This document shows positions 23,952 to 35,583 of a DNA stretch of 64,000 nt, piece after piece (positions within the stretch are counted from its first letter, which is position 1; the number at the start of each line of letters is the position of its first letter). The notes beneath the pieces were generated by a model that worked only from the letters and a program-made list of their open reading frames with translations, made no database searches and had not been told where the DNA came from. Origin of the DNA: Vigna angularis (lineage: Eukaryota > Streptophyta > Magnoliopsida > Fabales > Fabaceae); the NCBI RefSeq assembly GCF_016808095.1, contig NC_068972.1:42617440-42681439 (forward strand), in the 5' to 3' direction. Both the position numbers and the translations under genes were made by a program.

Positions 23952-24139
23952 TGTTAGCAAAATGATGAAGATGAAGTTTTGATGATGTCCAAATCAAGTC
24001 AAGAACAACCAAGACTCATGAAGAATGATTTTTGAAGACTTGTAACTTTTGTAATAACTGTATGAACATAGGTAATTAGTGGTTTTATGTATGCATTCAA
24101 AAGTGATGTCAAAATGTACCAAGAAGCAAAAATTGTGCA

Positions 24140-24375
24140 GTGCTAATCGATTAACAGAGGTCAGTAATCGATTATTCCAGAGACGAATGGAGAAGCACAG
24201 CACTGCATGCTAATCGATTAGCAAGGGCTGTTAATCGATTAACGCTAATCGATTAGCATGGGCTGCTAATCGATTAGCAAAGTGACCGTTAGAAAAACTA
24301 GCCGTTTTTAGAGCCGTTGGACTATCCGTTGGTGCGTTAATCGATTAACCACTTAAGTTAATCGATTAACACAGT
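24140..24375. promoter_or_regulatory. Cluster of TAATCGATTA palindromes
   Basis: At least eight copies of the TAATCGATTA core (variants GTTAATCGATTAAC and GCTAATCGATTAGC) in about 230 bp, just upstream of the TATA box of the LTR. It may be a binding-site array in the U3 region. Confidence 0.75.
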
Positions 24376-24419
24376 AAGAAAGGCTGAAAACGAAAAATGG
24401 AAGAGCCTTTGGATGAGTC

Positions 24420-24427
24420 TATAAATA
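24420..24427 (+). promoter_or_regulatory. TATA box of the SIRE-like LTR
   Basis: TATAAATA in GAGTCTATAAATAGACTC, itself a palindromic context. Transcription would start about 30 bases downstream. Confidence 0.75.
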
Positions 24428-25041
24428 GACTCTCATTTCCTCTCAAGAAGAACATCTAAACACAGAAACTCTTCCCTTGTGCTCAAATACTCAGAAATTC
24501 TTGAGACATGTGTGTTCTTGTTCGGCTTGTGAAACTCTTGTCTGTAGAGCTGGTGAAGTGCTGCTACGGTGACAGAGGAAATAGCCAGTTCATCCTTGGT
24601 GTGTCTAAGGAGGTGTTCGGAAGAGAATCATCCTTCGTGAAGTATTCGGAGGAGGTGTTCATCCTTCGTGAAGTATTCGGAGGAGGTGTTCATCCTTTGT
24701 GAAGACTCAAAGGAGGTGTAGTTTCATCTCTTGTGGTATCAAGAGAGGTGGTTTCTAAACTCTTACAAATTGTTTCTTTGTGATTGTAATTTGTAATTGT
24801 TTTGAGATTAGTGAATTGTTTATCTTGCTTTGAGATAAACGACTGGACGTAGGATTGGTAAGATCCGAACCAGGATAAAATCATCTGTGCAAATTTCTCT
24901 CAACCTTACTCTCTTTATTTGTCTTTATTAATTGTTTGGTAAGTTTAATTGAGTAGAAATTAAAAGGCACACGTTCGTATTAAAAACCCTCTTGGTTTGT
25001 TATTCCACGCTAACCCATCCACTGCAGCCGCTCCTGACAAT

Positions 25042-25053
25042 TGGTATCAGAGC
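25042..25053 (+). other. SIRE-like primer-binding site
   Basis: TGGTATCAGAGC, complementary to the 3' end of initiator tRNA-Met, two bases after the LTR. Confidence 0.92.
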
Positions 25054-25073
25054 TTGCTTTGATAGTCATTCAA

Positions 25074-26081
25074 ATGGCAGGATCACATCAAACCTTTGCA
25101 GAGGGTGCATCAATCAATAGACCCCCACTATACACAGGTGAAAATTACGCATTTTGGAAGGTCAGAATGCAAATTTTTATGGAATCTATTGATATAGATA
25201 TTTGGGATGCTGTTGCATTTGGTAATGATGTAAAAGCTCGTAATATTATTTCCTCTACTTTAACTGTTGACGAGTTTTACAGGATTTCTGTTTGTAAAAC
25301 TGCACAAGAAATGTGGGAAGTACTTAGAGTAACCCACGAAGGTACAGATGATGTTAAGAGAGCTAGAAAGAATTCCTTAATCCAGGAATACGAGATGTTC
25401 AGGATGAAGCAAGGGGAAACAATAGTAGATGTTCAGAAACGCTTCACCAACATCGTAAACCATCTTATTGGACTAGGTAAGTCTTTCGATACTGATGAGC
25501 TTAATATAAAAATTTTGAAATCTTTAGACAGGTCTTGGCAACCAAAAGTGATTGCAATTTCTGAGTCACAAAATCTCAACACAATGACCATGGCTTCATT
25601 ATTTGGAAAGTTGAGAGAGCATGAACTTGACCTCGGAAGACTAGATGAAGAAGAAGCAAAAGCAAAAACTAAGAAAAAGAGTCTAGCCTTGAAATCTGAG
25701 GTAGAAAGGAGCAAGAGCAAAATGGAAGAGGAAGATTCAGAAGATGAAGAAAATTTGAGACTCATGATAAAAAGGCTCAACAGGTTCATGAAATCAGAAG
25801 ACAAAGGAAGATTAAAATACGAAAAGAATGATAATCTAGTATCTTCCTCAAATTACCGATGCTACGGCTGTGGAGAAAAGGGGCATCTAAAAGCAGACTG
25901 CCCAAATCAAAAGAAAGGTGAAGAATTCAAGAAAAAGAAAGTCTACATCGCATGGCACGATGACAACGAAACAATTTCCGATTTGAGCGAATCTGATGAA
26001 GAAGCAAACATCTGTTTAGTGGTGAACGACGACACTGGAAGCCAAATTATTACCAAAAGCTTTAAATCAAGAAGTTTTTGA
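25074..26081 (+). CDS. SIRE-like copia gag protein
   Basis: A 335-residue gag starting MAGSHQTFAEG. The N-terminal half is a copia gag domain (YTGENYAFWKVRMQIFM, AQEMWEVL, the QEYEMFRMKQGE block); an acidic and lysine-rich linker follows, then one zinc knuckle (C263, C266, H271, C276) and an acidic tail. The frame is intact and ends about ten bases before the polypurine tract, where protease would normally follow. The ATG at 25074 is chosen because it opens the conserved gag start about 20 bases after the primer site; an earlier in-frame ATG at 25041 lies on the primer site. It is probably a gag-only deletion derivative. Confidence 0.88.
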   Translation: MAGSHQTFAEGASINRPPLYTGENYAFWKVRMQIFMESIDIDIWDAVAFGNDVKARNIISSTLTVDEFYRISVCKTAQEMWEVLRVTHEGTDDVKRARKNSLIQEYEMFRMKQGETIVDVQKRFTNIVNHLIGLGKSFDTDELNIKILKSLDRSWQPKVIAISESQNLNTMTMASLFGKLREHELDLGRLDEEEAKAKTKKKSLALKSEVERSKSKMEEEDSEDEENLRLMIKRLNRFMKSEDKGRLKYEKNDNLVSSSNYRCYGCGEKGHLKADCPNQKKGEEFKKKKVYIAWHDDNETISDLSESDEEANICLVVNDDTGSQIITKSFKSRSF

Positions 26082-26103
26082 TCATCATCAAAAAGGGGGA
26101 GAT

Positions 26104-26733
26104 GAAGAAGTGAATCAAAAGTTTTTCATCGTTGGCATAAGCTGCCATTTTTCTGCAGTACATGGTTATATGGCTCCTTGGGCAAGTATTTCCCTGATAT
26201 TTCTCAAACTCTGGCATCCTAAACTTTGGAGGTATCACCACATCAGGAACTAAACATAGTTTTCTAGCATCTCCAAGTTCAAAACTTCCTTCGCATTCTA
26301 TGGCTCTCAATCTTTTCTTAAAGACTTCTAATTTACTCTCGTCGTCCTTAAAATCTGCTGGTGTAATGACACAAGATGGAGACTTCGTCTCAGGTTGTTT
26401 TTTCATTATCATGCTTTCAATACCTGGTTGGATCGTCTGCCCAGGAATTGTGGAAGTGGTCGCCCCAGGCTCATCTTCTACTTCAACTGCATTATCTTCG
26501 GCCTTTTGAGTGTCAAGATGTTCCAAGCCCACTCGTGAGGGTGGAGTGTAATTCGGGGGAAGACCATAGGAAGGGAAAGTTGATGCTTCTGGAACTCTTT
26601 GTTGTGGTCGTTGTGTGCACGAATCTCCAGGGCTTTGTAAGGCATTCAGGGCCTCTAAGATTTGACTCATTTGTCCCTTCAACTGTTGGATATCGACTTT
26701 CATCCCCTCCTGAACTTCTCCTTGGTTCTCCAT
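26104..26733 (-). pseudogene. Ogre-A gag, N-terminal part
   Basis: ATG at 26733 (MENQGEVQEGMK) opens a coiled-coil-like stretch (VDIQQLKGQMSQILEALN), a low-complexity linker, and the conserved KLCLVPDVVIPPKFRMPEFEKYQG and KMAAYANDEKLLIHFF blocks of Ogre gag. It is cut there by the SIRE-like insertion and resumes at 23943. Upstream, 26734-26760 is leader, followed by Ogre-B. Confidence 0.88.
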
Positions 26734-29285
26734 GATTTTGTCACTGGTTCGTGTTCTTTAGGGTGTGTCAACACCCAATTTTGTCCGGATTGACCAATAG
26801 ATTTATTTTATTTTTGTGTCAAATAAAAATAAAAAATAAAGATGAAAACAAAAAATTTAAAAAATAATAAAAAATAAAAGAGCGTTCCTCCTCGCCTTAT
26901 GCGACAGCTCGCCCAGAAGCGACTGCTCGAGCGTTCGGCCACTTGTTCACTTAGGACGTTCGTCATCAGTTTCAACCGTTCGGTCAGCTTCAAGCGTTCC
27001 TACCCTTGGCCGTTCGTTTTCAACCGTTCGAGCGTTCGGTCTCGTTGACGATCGTCAACTCTCAGCTTCAACTTCAACCGTTCGGTCATCCACAAGCGTT
27101 CGACCGTTCGTTTCTTTAATAATTGTTGGCGCTCAGTCATAGTGGTAGAAAACGTTCGGCCTCTTCCACACTGCGATACCGTTCGGTCTTCATTGGACAA
27201 TACCACAGACGTTCGGTCGCTCGTCCTCAACTGTTCAGCCGTTCCGTCTCATTGACGTTCGGCAACTCTCAAAGAGTCAACCGTTCGGTCATAATGTTTT
27301 AATGAAAGTTCGGTCTTCATGTGAACGTTCGGTCATGTAATTTGCGAACGTTCGGCCATGTTTTAATGAACGTTCGGTCTTCATGTGAACGTTCGGTCAT
27401 GTAATTTGCGAACGTTTTGCCCTATAAGCGTTCGGTCTTTAATTGAACGCTCGGTCTCAATGACCTTTGTCTTCAGCGTTCGTACTGGTGCTTAATTTCG
27501 TCCAGTGTTCGGTTTTAAGCGATCGGCCCGGAAGCAAATAGCGTTCGGCAGAGAATGTGTTGAGGCGTTCGTCCAGATCACTCCTGCCCATTCTACCGCT
27601 CGTCCTAATCACTCCCGTCTTTTGCTGCTCGTCCAACTCACTTCCCCTTTCTACCGCTCGTTCAGGTCGCTCTCTCTTCTACCGCTCGTTCGCCCTTTTC
27701 TGCCGTTCGTCCTCTCTTTTCTGCCGCTCGTCCGCTCGTCTACCGTTCGTCCTCTGCCGTGTATTCGTATTCTCCTTATCTTAATACCGTTCGTCCTCAA
27801 CTGTTCAGCCATTCGGTCTCGTTGACGTTCGGCATTTTTCTCTTCACGGACGTTCGACTTTTCTCGCAGGTTTAGCGTTCGTTCTTAAATATTTGTCAAA
27901 CGTTGTATATGCTTTTACTTTATTAATAAAAAAAAAGAAACTAAAAAAAAGTTGGGGCCGTCTGACGTCATCGGGATGTAGACAGTTAACAAATTTTTCC
28001 ACTACTACCAACCCTCCTCTTATGTCTGCCTATAATCTTCCACCAACCCAATAATTTCTACATCCTCCAATCATAGCTACCGACTCCTCATTCTCCAATC
28101 AAGTCTTGCCGACACTGATCTCCTTCTGGCAATTTAAAGGGCCTACACCTCTGATCAATCTGGATCCCTTCCCTCTTTGTGAGATCTCGGAAATTTAAAC
28201 CATAATTACTGTCAAATCTGTCATTACTGCACTGCTGAGTCACCTGGCTGCTTCCTTAAATGCACCGCGCCACACGTTCAGTGCATTAAAAACGCACTAA
28301 ACGCTGCATGCACGAGCGCCACTTGTCACGTTGGAAGTTTCTGAAGTCAGAGTGGGTGTGCAGGTGTCGGCTTGGGACACGTTCGTCCGCACGAACGTGG
28401 ATTGAACAAAAATGATTTTTCGAAAAACCCTTCCACTCACCTGTACCATTCATCTTCTTCCTCAGAACCCAACTCTCCATTTTCTCTAGCTTCTCTCTAG
28501 AACCTGTTCACCTTCTCTCTTCTGTAACTCACCATTCCCTTCTCCGATCACGTTTCAGAACCGTAGAAACGTTCCTGGAGACGTGAGCATCATTCTGGAC
28601 CGAACAGAATTTGGATCGGTACTGGTAAGTTCTCATTTCTAAGCGATCGTCCTTTTTGGTTTCATGCGAACCCTAGTTCTGGTTGCATGCATGAGTTTTA
28701 GATCTGAGTTATTCTGATTTTCGGTGTTTTAGATTAAGTGGAAACTGTTGAGCGAAACTTGAGGGTAGGACGTTGTTAGAGGAAACACTAAGTCTTGCTT
28801 GTTGGGAGTACACTGCTATCCAGGTAAGGGAAGCTTAATAATTTAGTTCATACGTATATGATTGTGTGCGAGCATGATAGAAATAGAATGTATGAGATGT
28901 ATGCTGTGTTGAGTATGCCTGAACGATCGCTGTTATGCCTGAGTGAATATGGTATGTGTGGATTGATACGTATGAATTAGATACTGGGTGATTATTTTAT
29001 GGTATGAGTTGTTAATATGAATTCTATAAAGTATGAGAAATGTTGAGTAGAATAGATGAAAAATCTGAATCTGATAAGCCTGTCTATGATAAAATACGTT
29101 CGTCATCGTACGGTCTTATACCGTTCGGTTTCTCTAAAAATGACTTAGAGTGGAATTCTTTCATTTGGGAAGAATTCTGTCCGAGAACGAGCGTCCTCAT
29201 TTGAAATACTATATTCGAGCGTTCGGCTCAGCATAGTGATACCAGATACCTTAACTTAAATGATTTCAAATTATACCCTTACATT

Positions 29286-29505
29286 TTAAGTAGCGCTCGG
29301 TCTTACACTGAGCGTTCGTCCTAAATAGCGCTCGGTTGTACACTAAGCGTTCGTCTTAAGTAGCGCTCGGTCTTACACTGAGCGTTCGTCCTAAATAGCG
29401 CTCGGTTGTACACTAAGCGTTCGTCTTAAGTAGCGCTCGGTCTTACACTAAGCGTTCGTCCTGAGAAGTGTACGGTCTTATATCGAACGCTCGTCCATAC
29501 CTTTG
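29286..29505 (+). repeat. 35-bp tandem array in Tekay-2 LTR
   Basis: About six units with AGCGCTCGGT-N8-GAGCGTTCGTC. The same period and relative LTR position as the Tekay-1 array, but another sequence. The copy in the 3' LTR lies at about 36692-36900. Confidence 0.85.
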
Positions 29506-30187
29506 AATTGCAGAACGTACGTAAAGAGCGTTCGTCTCAAATAATCAGTAAATGAGTATTCGCTTTCGGTCATTGACTGGCGGTCGATCCTGTTAAACAC
29601 TTGTTCTCAGAGTACTAAATATTCGTCTTGTTGTATCTTTATTCTTTTGAATTTAGTCTAAGGTCTTTAAATCCAAATTGTTCTGAATCATTTATATTAT
29701 ATCGCTAAGAGTCGGTTCATTTAACTGATTCTCGCGAAAGTCACGTTCGTCCTCGTTGTGTAGAGGATTGAACGCTCGTCTTTTTATGGAAGTGGAACAT
29801 AGAATGAAAATGTAAATAAAAGGAAGTATTAAGGTGTGCGAACACTATAAGAAGTGAAATTATGATTTTGGTATTTGCACGAGCGTTCCATGGAGGAACG
29901 ACTCTGATGTATATATATTGAATATTAAATTTGGTAAAGTATGACTGTGGATAAGTTAAGACTCGCTGTCCATCCTGATGTTCCGTGAATACTATCTTCA
30001 TGTAGAGGAAGTATGTCATGTGTGGGAACGGCAGGAGGTCCTTAGTCCATAAGTTAACATGGGCGACGTAAGAACGGACTGACCTCGAGTGGCAGCTGTT
30101 TGGTGTATCCCAGTTACTACACCACTCGGGTGCAAGGACGCTTGTAACTACACAGATTCATACAGTCCGGACGGTCGGTCTAGTATT

Positions 30188-30327
<140 letters not shown>

Positions 30328-30818
30328 GATGTTATATATTGAAGTTATGTGTTTGTTTGATTTGAAATGTTGATGAATATGTTGAAGTATGAATTAAATT
30401 ACTTAAGCTTACCCTTTCGTTTTTCCTTGTGTTGTCATATTGTCTTTGTATGTTCGTCCTGTCAATGCAATGATCATCCGTGTGGATGTGAGCAGATGGA
30501 GGCGCGTCACTTGAAGAGGTGCTGGAAGAGGAAAATTTGGAAGACGCGAATCTGGTGGATGTCGAAGTTAAAGCCGAGCCTTAGAGCGCTCGCGGGTTTC
30601 TGTAGTTAGTTTATTATTGTTATTTTGAACGTTCGGTCATAGTTTTGTAAGACCGTTCGTCTTTGAACTTCTGTATTATATCGCGCTCGTTGTTTTTGTA
30701 TGTTTATGTCGTTCGGCTTTTAACGCTCGTTCGGATTTTGTAAGACTGCACTGTTTTATTAGCTTAATGTAATTAATTCTGATTATGGTAATTACTATAT
30801 TTTGGGATGTTACATTAG

Positions 30819-30830
30819 TGGTATCAGAGC
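30819..30830 (+). other. Tekay-2 primer-binding site
   Basis: TGGTATCAGAGC four bases after the 5' LTR, matching initiator tRNA-Met, exactly as in Tekay-1. Confidence 0.92.
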
Positions 30831-30969
30831 AGTTTTGTTCTCTTAAAGGACACTGTAGGTTATGAGTACACTGTGTTTTTGTTGTGTGCTTATTGTGTGT
30901 TTAATGAGTTATTTCTCTCAACTCTTTGCACGTTACTAACGTTCGTTTTTCTCTGTGTCCAGAGAACGA

Positions 30970-33900
30970 ATGACACCTAGACTCCCTCCTCCACCTCAAC
31001 CTACTAAACCAGATGCGTCCAACAACGCTAGGTTGTTGGAAACGGTGATTGATCGATTGCAACAACAAAACACGACTTTAATGGAGCAGAACGCCACCCT
31101 GATGCAGCAGAATCAGAGTGCCATGCAGAGTTTGGAGGCCTCGCGTGCCAACTCTGAAACGACGCAAAGACAGTTGATGGAAATTTTAGCAGCAACCAGG
31201 CACACCTCTGGGGCGTCTTCTTCCAACGCTGCCCCGCCTGCTGCCGAGTGGAGCTTGGAGAGCTTCCTCCAACACCATCCGGCCAAATTCAGTGGAAAAT
31301 GCCTTCCTGATGAGGCGGACCAGTGGCTGAGAGACATGGAACGTATTTACAATGCTAAGAGGTGTCCAGATGAAAGCCGCTTGGCTTTTAGAGAGTACTT
31401 ACTGACTGGTGAAGCTAGCCACTGGTGGACGAGTATGAAAGCCATCTTAACGGACGCTCAGAATCCCATCACCTGGGCGGTTTTCAGAGGCAAATTTTAT
31501 GAGGAATACTTCCCAGATAGCGTTCGTTACGCTAAGGAAGTCGAGTTTCTTTAACTAGCGCAAGGAGCAAAGTCTGTGTCGGAGTATACCAACACATTTA
31601 AACACCTCCTGAGGTTCAATACGATGGCCACCAGTGAGGAGTGGCAGTGCAGGAAATTTGAGAACGGACTGCGGAGTGATTTGAAGGTCTTGATTTCCAG
31701 TTTGTGCATCCGGTCGTTTCCTGCTATGGTTGAGCGAGCCAAGGTTTTGGAGAAGAATATGGCAGAGGCGGAACGGCTGAAGAGGCAGCAACAAGTGAGT
31801 AGGGGACCGATCGTGTCCAGGGGAGGAGCTGTTCAGAGGAGACCTCCTTACGCTCGTCCAAACCAGCCTTCTCATGCAAGCGGATCACAAGCAGTGGTTC
31901 CTGTCGGACAGTCTGGACAAGGAAACGTTGTTTGTTTCCGGTGTGGAGGGCCACATTATAGATCTTCATGCCCTCAGCTGGTGGGGGGAAAGCACTGCAA
32001 CCGTTGTGGAAGGAACGACCACTTGGATCACGAGTGCAATATGAGTGGGCGTGCAGTGATGAGGCCGCCGAATGCTGGGAGAAATCAGCCAAGAGGAGGA
32101 CGAGCCCAGGCGAGTGGGCGTGTGTATGCTATAACTAGCGCTGAGGCAGCAAGCTCAGGTAATCTCATAATTGGTGAATGCATGTTGTTTGGTAGATCGT
32201 GTTGTGCGCTATATGATTCGGGGGCAACGCACTCCTTCATCTCGAAGGCGTGTGTTGAAAAGCTGGGATTAGAAGTGAGCGAGATGCAGTTTGATCTGGT
32301 GGTGTCTACCCCAGCAGCTGGTGAGGTTAGGACGTCCACTATGTGCGTCAAGTGTCCTATAGAAGTGGAAGGGCGTAAGTTTAAGGTTAGCCTCATCTGC
32401 TTACCTCTTCAAGGTTTGGAGATGATTTTAGGAATGGATTGGTTGGCTGCCAATCACATTCTTATTGATTGTGGAGCGAAGGAATTGATCTTCCCTGGTG
32501 AAGAAGAAGAAGTTCTTTCAGTGACACTCGGTCAGCTGAAAGAAGACATTATGGAGGGCGCCAGCTGTTTCCTGATTATGACTCACGAGGATCAGGAATC
32601 CAGAGGAATGGTAGAAGAACGATCGTCCACTAGTGACGGTAATGGACGATCGGTTGTGGGTGAGTTCCCGGACGTCTTTCCGGAAGAGATACCTGGACTT
32701 CCCCCTCATCGTGAAGTTGAGTTCACCATTGATTTGGTGACGACAGCGGCTCCTATCTCGGTTCAGCCATATCGGATGTCGCCTGTGGAGTTAGCTGAAC
32801 TCAAGGAGAAAATTGAAGAGTTGATAGAGAAGAAATTCATTAGGCCGAGCGTATCACCTTGGGGAGCGCCCGTGCTGTTAGTAAGGAAGAAGGATGGCAG
32901 CTCTCGGTTATGTATAGACTACAGACAATTGAATAAGCTGACCATCAAGAACAAGTACCCATTGCCAAGGATAGATGACCTGCTGGATCAATTACATGGG
33001 GCTGCTGTGTTCTCGAAGATTGATTTGAGATCCGGGTATCATCAAATCAGGGTTAAGGAAGACGACATCCAGAAGACAGCATTCATGTCTCGTTATGGGC
33101 ATTATGAATATGTGGTGATGCCTTTTGGAGTAACGAACGCTCCAGCCGTGTTCGTGGAGTATATGAACCGCATCTTCAGGCCTTATTTGGATAAGTTTGT
33201 GGTCGTCTTCATAGATGATATTCTCATCTATTCCAAGACCGAAGACGAGCATGAAGAGCATCTTAGACTTGTACTTGGAGTGTTGCGGGAGAAGGAGTTA
33301 TATGCCAAGTTGTCTAAGTGTGAATTCTGGATGAAGGAGATTCAGTTTTTGGGGCATGTGGTGTCGGCTGGAGGCATCTCGGTAGATCCAGCGAAAGTGC
33401 GAGCGGTACTGGATTGGGAGAGTCCGCGTTCGGTCACTAAGGTGCGTAGTTTTGTTGGACTGGCGGGCTACTACAGACGTTTCATTGAAGGTTTTGCTAA
33501 GATAGTAGCACCGCTAACTCAGTTGACTCGTAAAGACCAGTCGTTCGCTTGGACCGATCATTATGAGGCCAGTTTCCAGGAGTTGAAAGTGAAATTGACG
33601 AGCGCTCCAGTGTTAGTTATTCCAGACGCGTCTAAACCTTTCGAAGTATATTGCGACGCTTCTCACCAAGGTCTGGGTTGTGTTTTGATGCAAGATAAGC
33701 GAGCGGTAGCTTATGCGTCTCGTCAGTTGAGGATTCGCGAAAGGAATTACCCAACGCACGATCTGGAGTTGGCAGCGGTCGTTTTTGCGCTGAAGATTTC
33801 GAGGCATTTCTTGTACGGATCCACGTTCCAATTTTTCAGTGATCACAAGAGTCTCAAGTACCTCTTTGATCAGAAGGAGTTGAATATGAGGCAGAGGAGG

Positions 33901-35577
33901 TGGCTTGAATTCTTGAAGGATTATGATTTCGAGTTACTCTATCATCCAGGGAAGGCGAACGTGGTAGCGGACGCTCTAAGCAGAAAAGTGGTGCATGTGT
34001 CGTCCATGATGGTGCGCGAGCTGAGTTTAGTGGAGAGTTTCAGAGATTTAAGGTTACAGTTTGAGTTAGAGCCGAGCAGCATCAAGTGCTGTAACCTTAG
34101 AATATCTAGCGATGTGTTTGATCGAATTAGAATGAAGCAACGTGAGGATGAAGAGCTGGTGAAGATTTTGAGCACGCTCGGTTCGGATCAAACTAAGGGG
34201 TTCAATACGGGAACGGACGACATGTTGCGTTACCTGGGTAGGACGTGCGTTCCGAATGATGGCGAGCTGAAGAGAATTATTCTGGAGGAAGGTCATCACA
34301 GCCGTCTTAGCATGCACCCCGGCATGACTAAGATGTATCAAGACCTCCGGAGATCATTCTGGTGGCCTGGAATGAAGAGTGATGTTGCTCGTTTTGTGGC
34401 ATCATGTTTAACCTGTCAACGAGCGAAGGCGGAGTACCAAAGACCTGGCGGATTACTTCAACAGTTGGAAATTCCCGAATGGAAGTGGGATAGCATATCC
34501 ATGGACTTCGTGACTCATCTACCACGCACGGTCAGGAATCATGATTCAATCTGGGTGATCGTGGATAGGCTAACGAAGAGCGCCCACTTCCTGGCCGTAA
34601 ACTTGAAGATGTCGATGACCAACTTGGCTAAGTTGTATATCCAGGAGATCGTTCGCTTACATGGAGTACCTTCGAGCATCATTTCCGATCGAGACACAAG
34701 GTTCACTTCACGGTTTTGGCAGTCACTTCAAAGCGAGCTCGGTAGTAAGTTGCAAATGAGTTCAGCCTATCACCCTCAGACGGACGGCCAGTCTGAACGG
34801 ACCATCCAGACGCTGGAAGATTTACTGAGGACGTGCGTCCTAGATCACTTAGGCGCCTGGGATGAGGTCCTGCCGCTAGTGGAGTTCACGTATAACAACA
34901 GTTTCCAGGCGAGCATTGGAATGGCACCGTTTGAAGCACTCTATGGGAGGAAATGCCGAACGCCACTTTGTTGGTTCAAGGAAGGAGAGAACGTGCTAAC
35001 TGGACCTGAGCTTATCCAACAAACGACCGAGAAAGTCAAGCAAATCCAGGAGAGGCTGAAGACGTCTTTGAGCAGGCAGAAATCTTATGCTGATAAGAGG
35101 AGAAGACCGTTGGAGTTCGCTGCTGAAGATCATGTGTTCCTTCGACTCAACCCAATCACTGGTGTAGGCCGAGCCGTTCGTCCAAAGAAGCTGTCTCCCA
35201 AATTCATTGGACCATATCAGATTCTGAGGAAGATAGGACCAGTAGCGTACGAGCTTGCATTGTCGCCCCAGCTATCAAACCTTCTCCCCGTTTTCCACGT
35301 TTCTCAACTTCGGAAGTATATAGCGAATCCATCACATGTACTGGAGTTGGAAGACATTCAGCTTCGTCCAGACCGAACGTTGGAACTGCACCCAGTCCGT
35401 ATAGAAGATGGTCGTACCAAGTACTACAAAGGCAAGGACGTTCGTTTGGTGAAGATGGTGTGGGACGCTAAGACTGGTGATTCAACGTGGGAAGTTGAGA
35501 GCGCCATGAAGGACTTATACCCTAATCTATTTCCGGGTGAGTCTTTAATTTTCGAGGTCGAAAATTTTTGTAGATAG
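30970..35577 (+). pseudogene. Tekay-2 gag-pol with one nonsense codon
   Basis: Collinear with the Tekay-1 polyprotein. Gag starts at ATG 30970 ([10 protein letters not shown]); codon 195, glutamine in Tekay-1, is TAA at 31552-31554. The remaining frame is open to 35577: two zinc knuckles, protease (YDSGATHSF), reverse transcriptase (FIDDIL), RNase H (YCDASHQ), integrase (HPGMTKMY, C-x2-[11 protein letters not shown]) and the C-terminal STWEVE...YPNLF segment. An ATG at 30955 is also in frame. As one point mutation is the only visible lesion, it is recently inactivated; readthrough cannot be excluded from sequence alone. Confidence 0.93.
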
Positions 35578-35583
35578 GTGGAA
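35576..35583 (+). other. Tekay-2 polypurine tract
   Basis: AGGTGGAA directly precedes the 3' LTR. Confidence 0.65.

Larger units (their letters stand above)
23952..25039 (+). repeat. SIRE-like LTR
   Basis: Starts TGTTAGC after the host sequence and ends CTCCTGACA three bases before the primer site. It contains palindrome clusters, a TATA box and three direct repeats with GTGTTCATCCTT at about 24600-24720. Confidence 0.85.
23952..26102 (+). mobile_element. SIRE-like Ty1/copia element with one LTR, no pol
   Basis: Order: a 1088-bp LTR (TGTTAGCAAA to CCTGACA), initiator-Met primer site, gag, then directly a polypurine tract CAAAAAGGGGGAGA. The pol region and the entire 3' LTR are absent. The host duplication GAAGAAGT is found at 23944-23951 and 26104-26111; a standard 5-bp duplication (GAAGT) would leave TGAA at 26103-26106 as the only 3' remnant. 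It lies inside Ogre-A gag in the antisense orientation. Confidence 0.88.
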
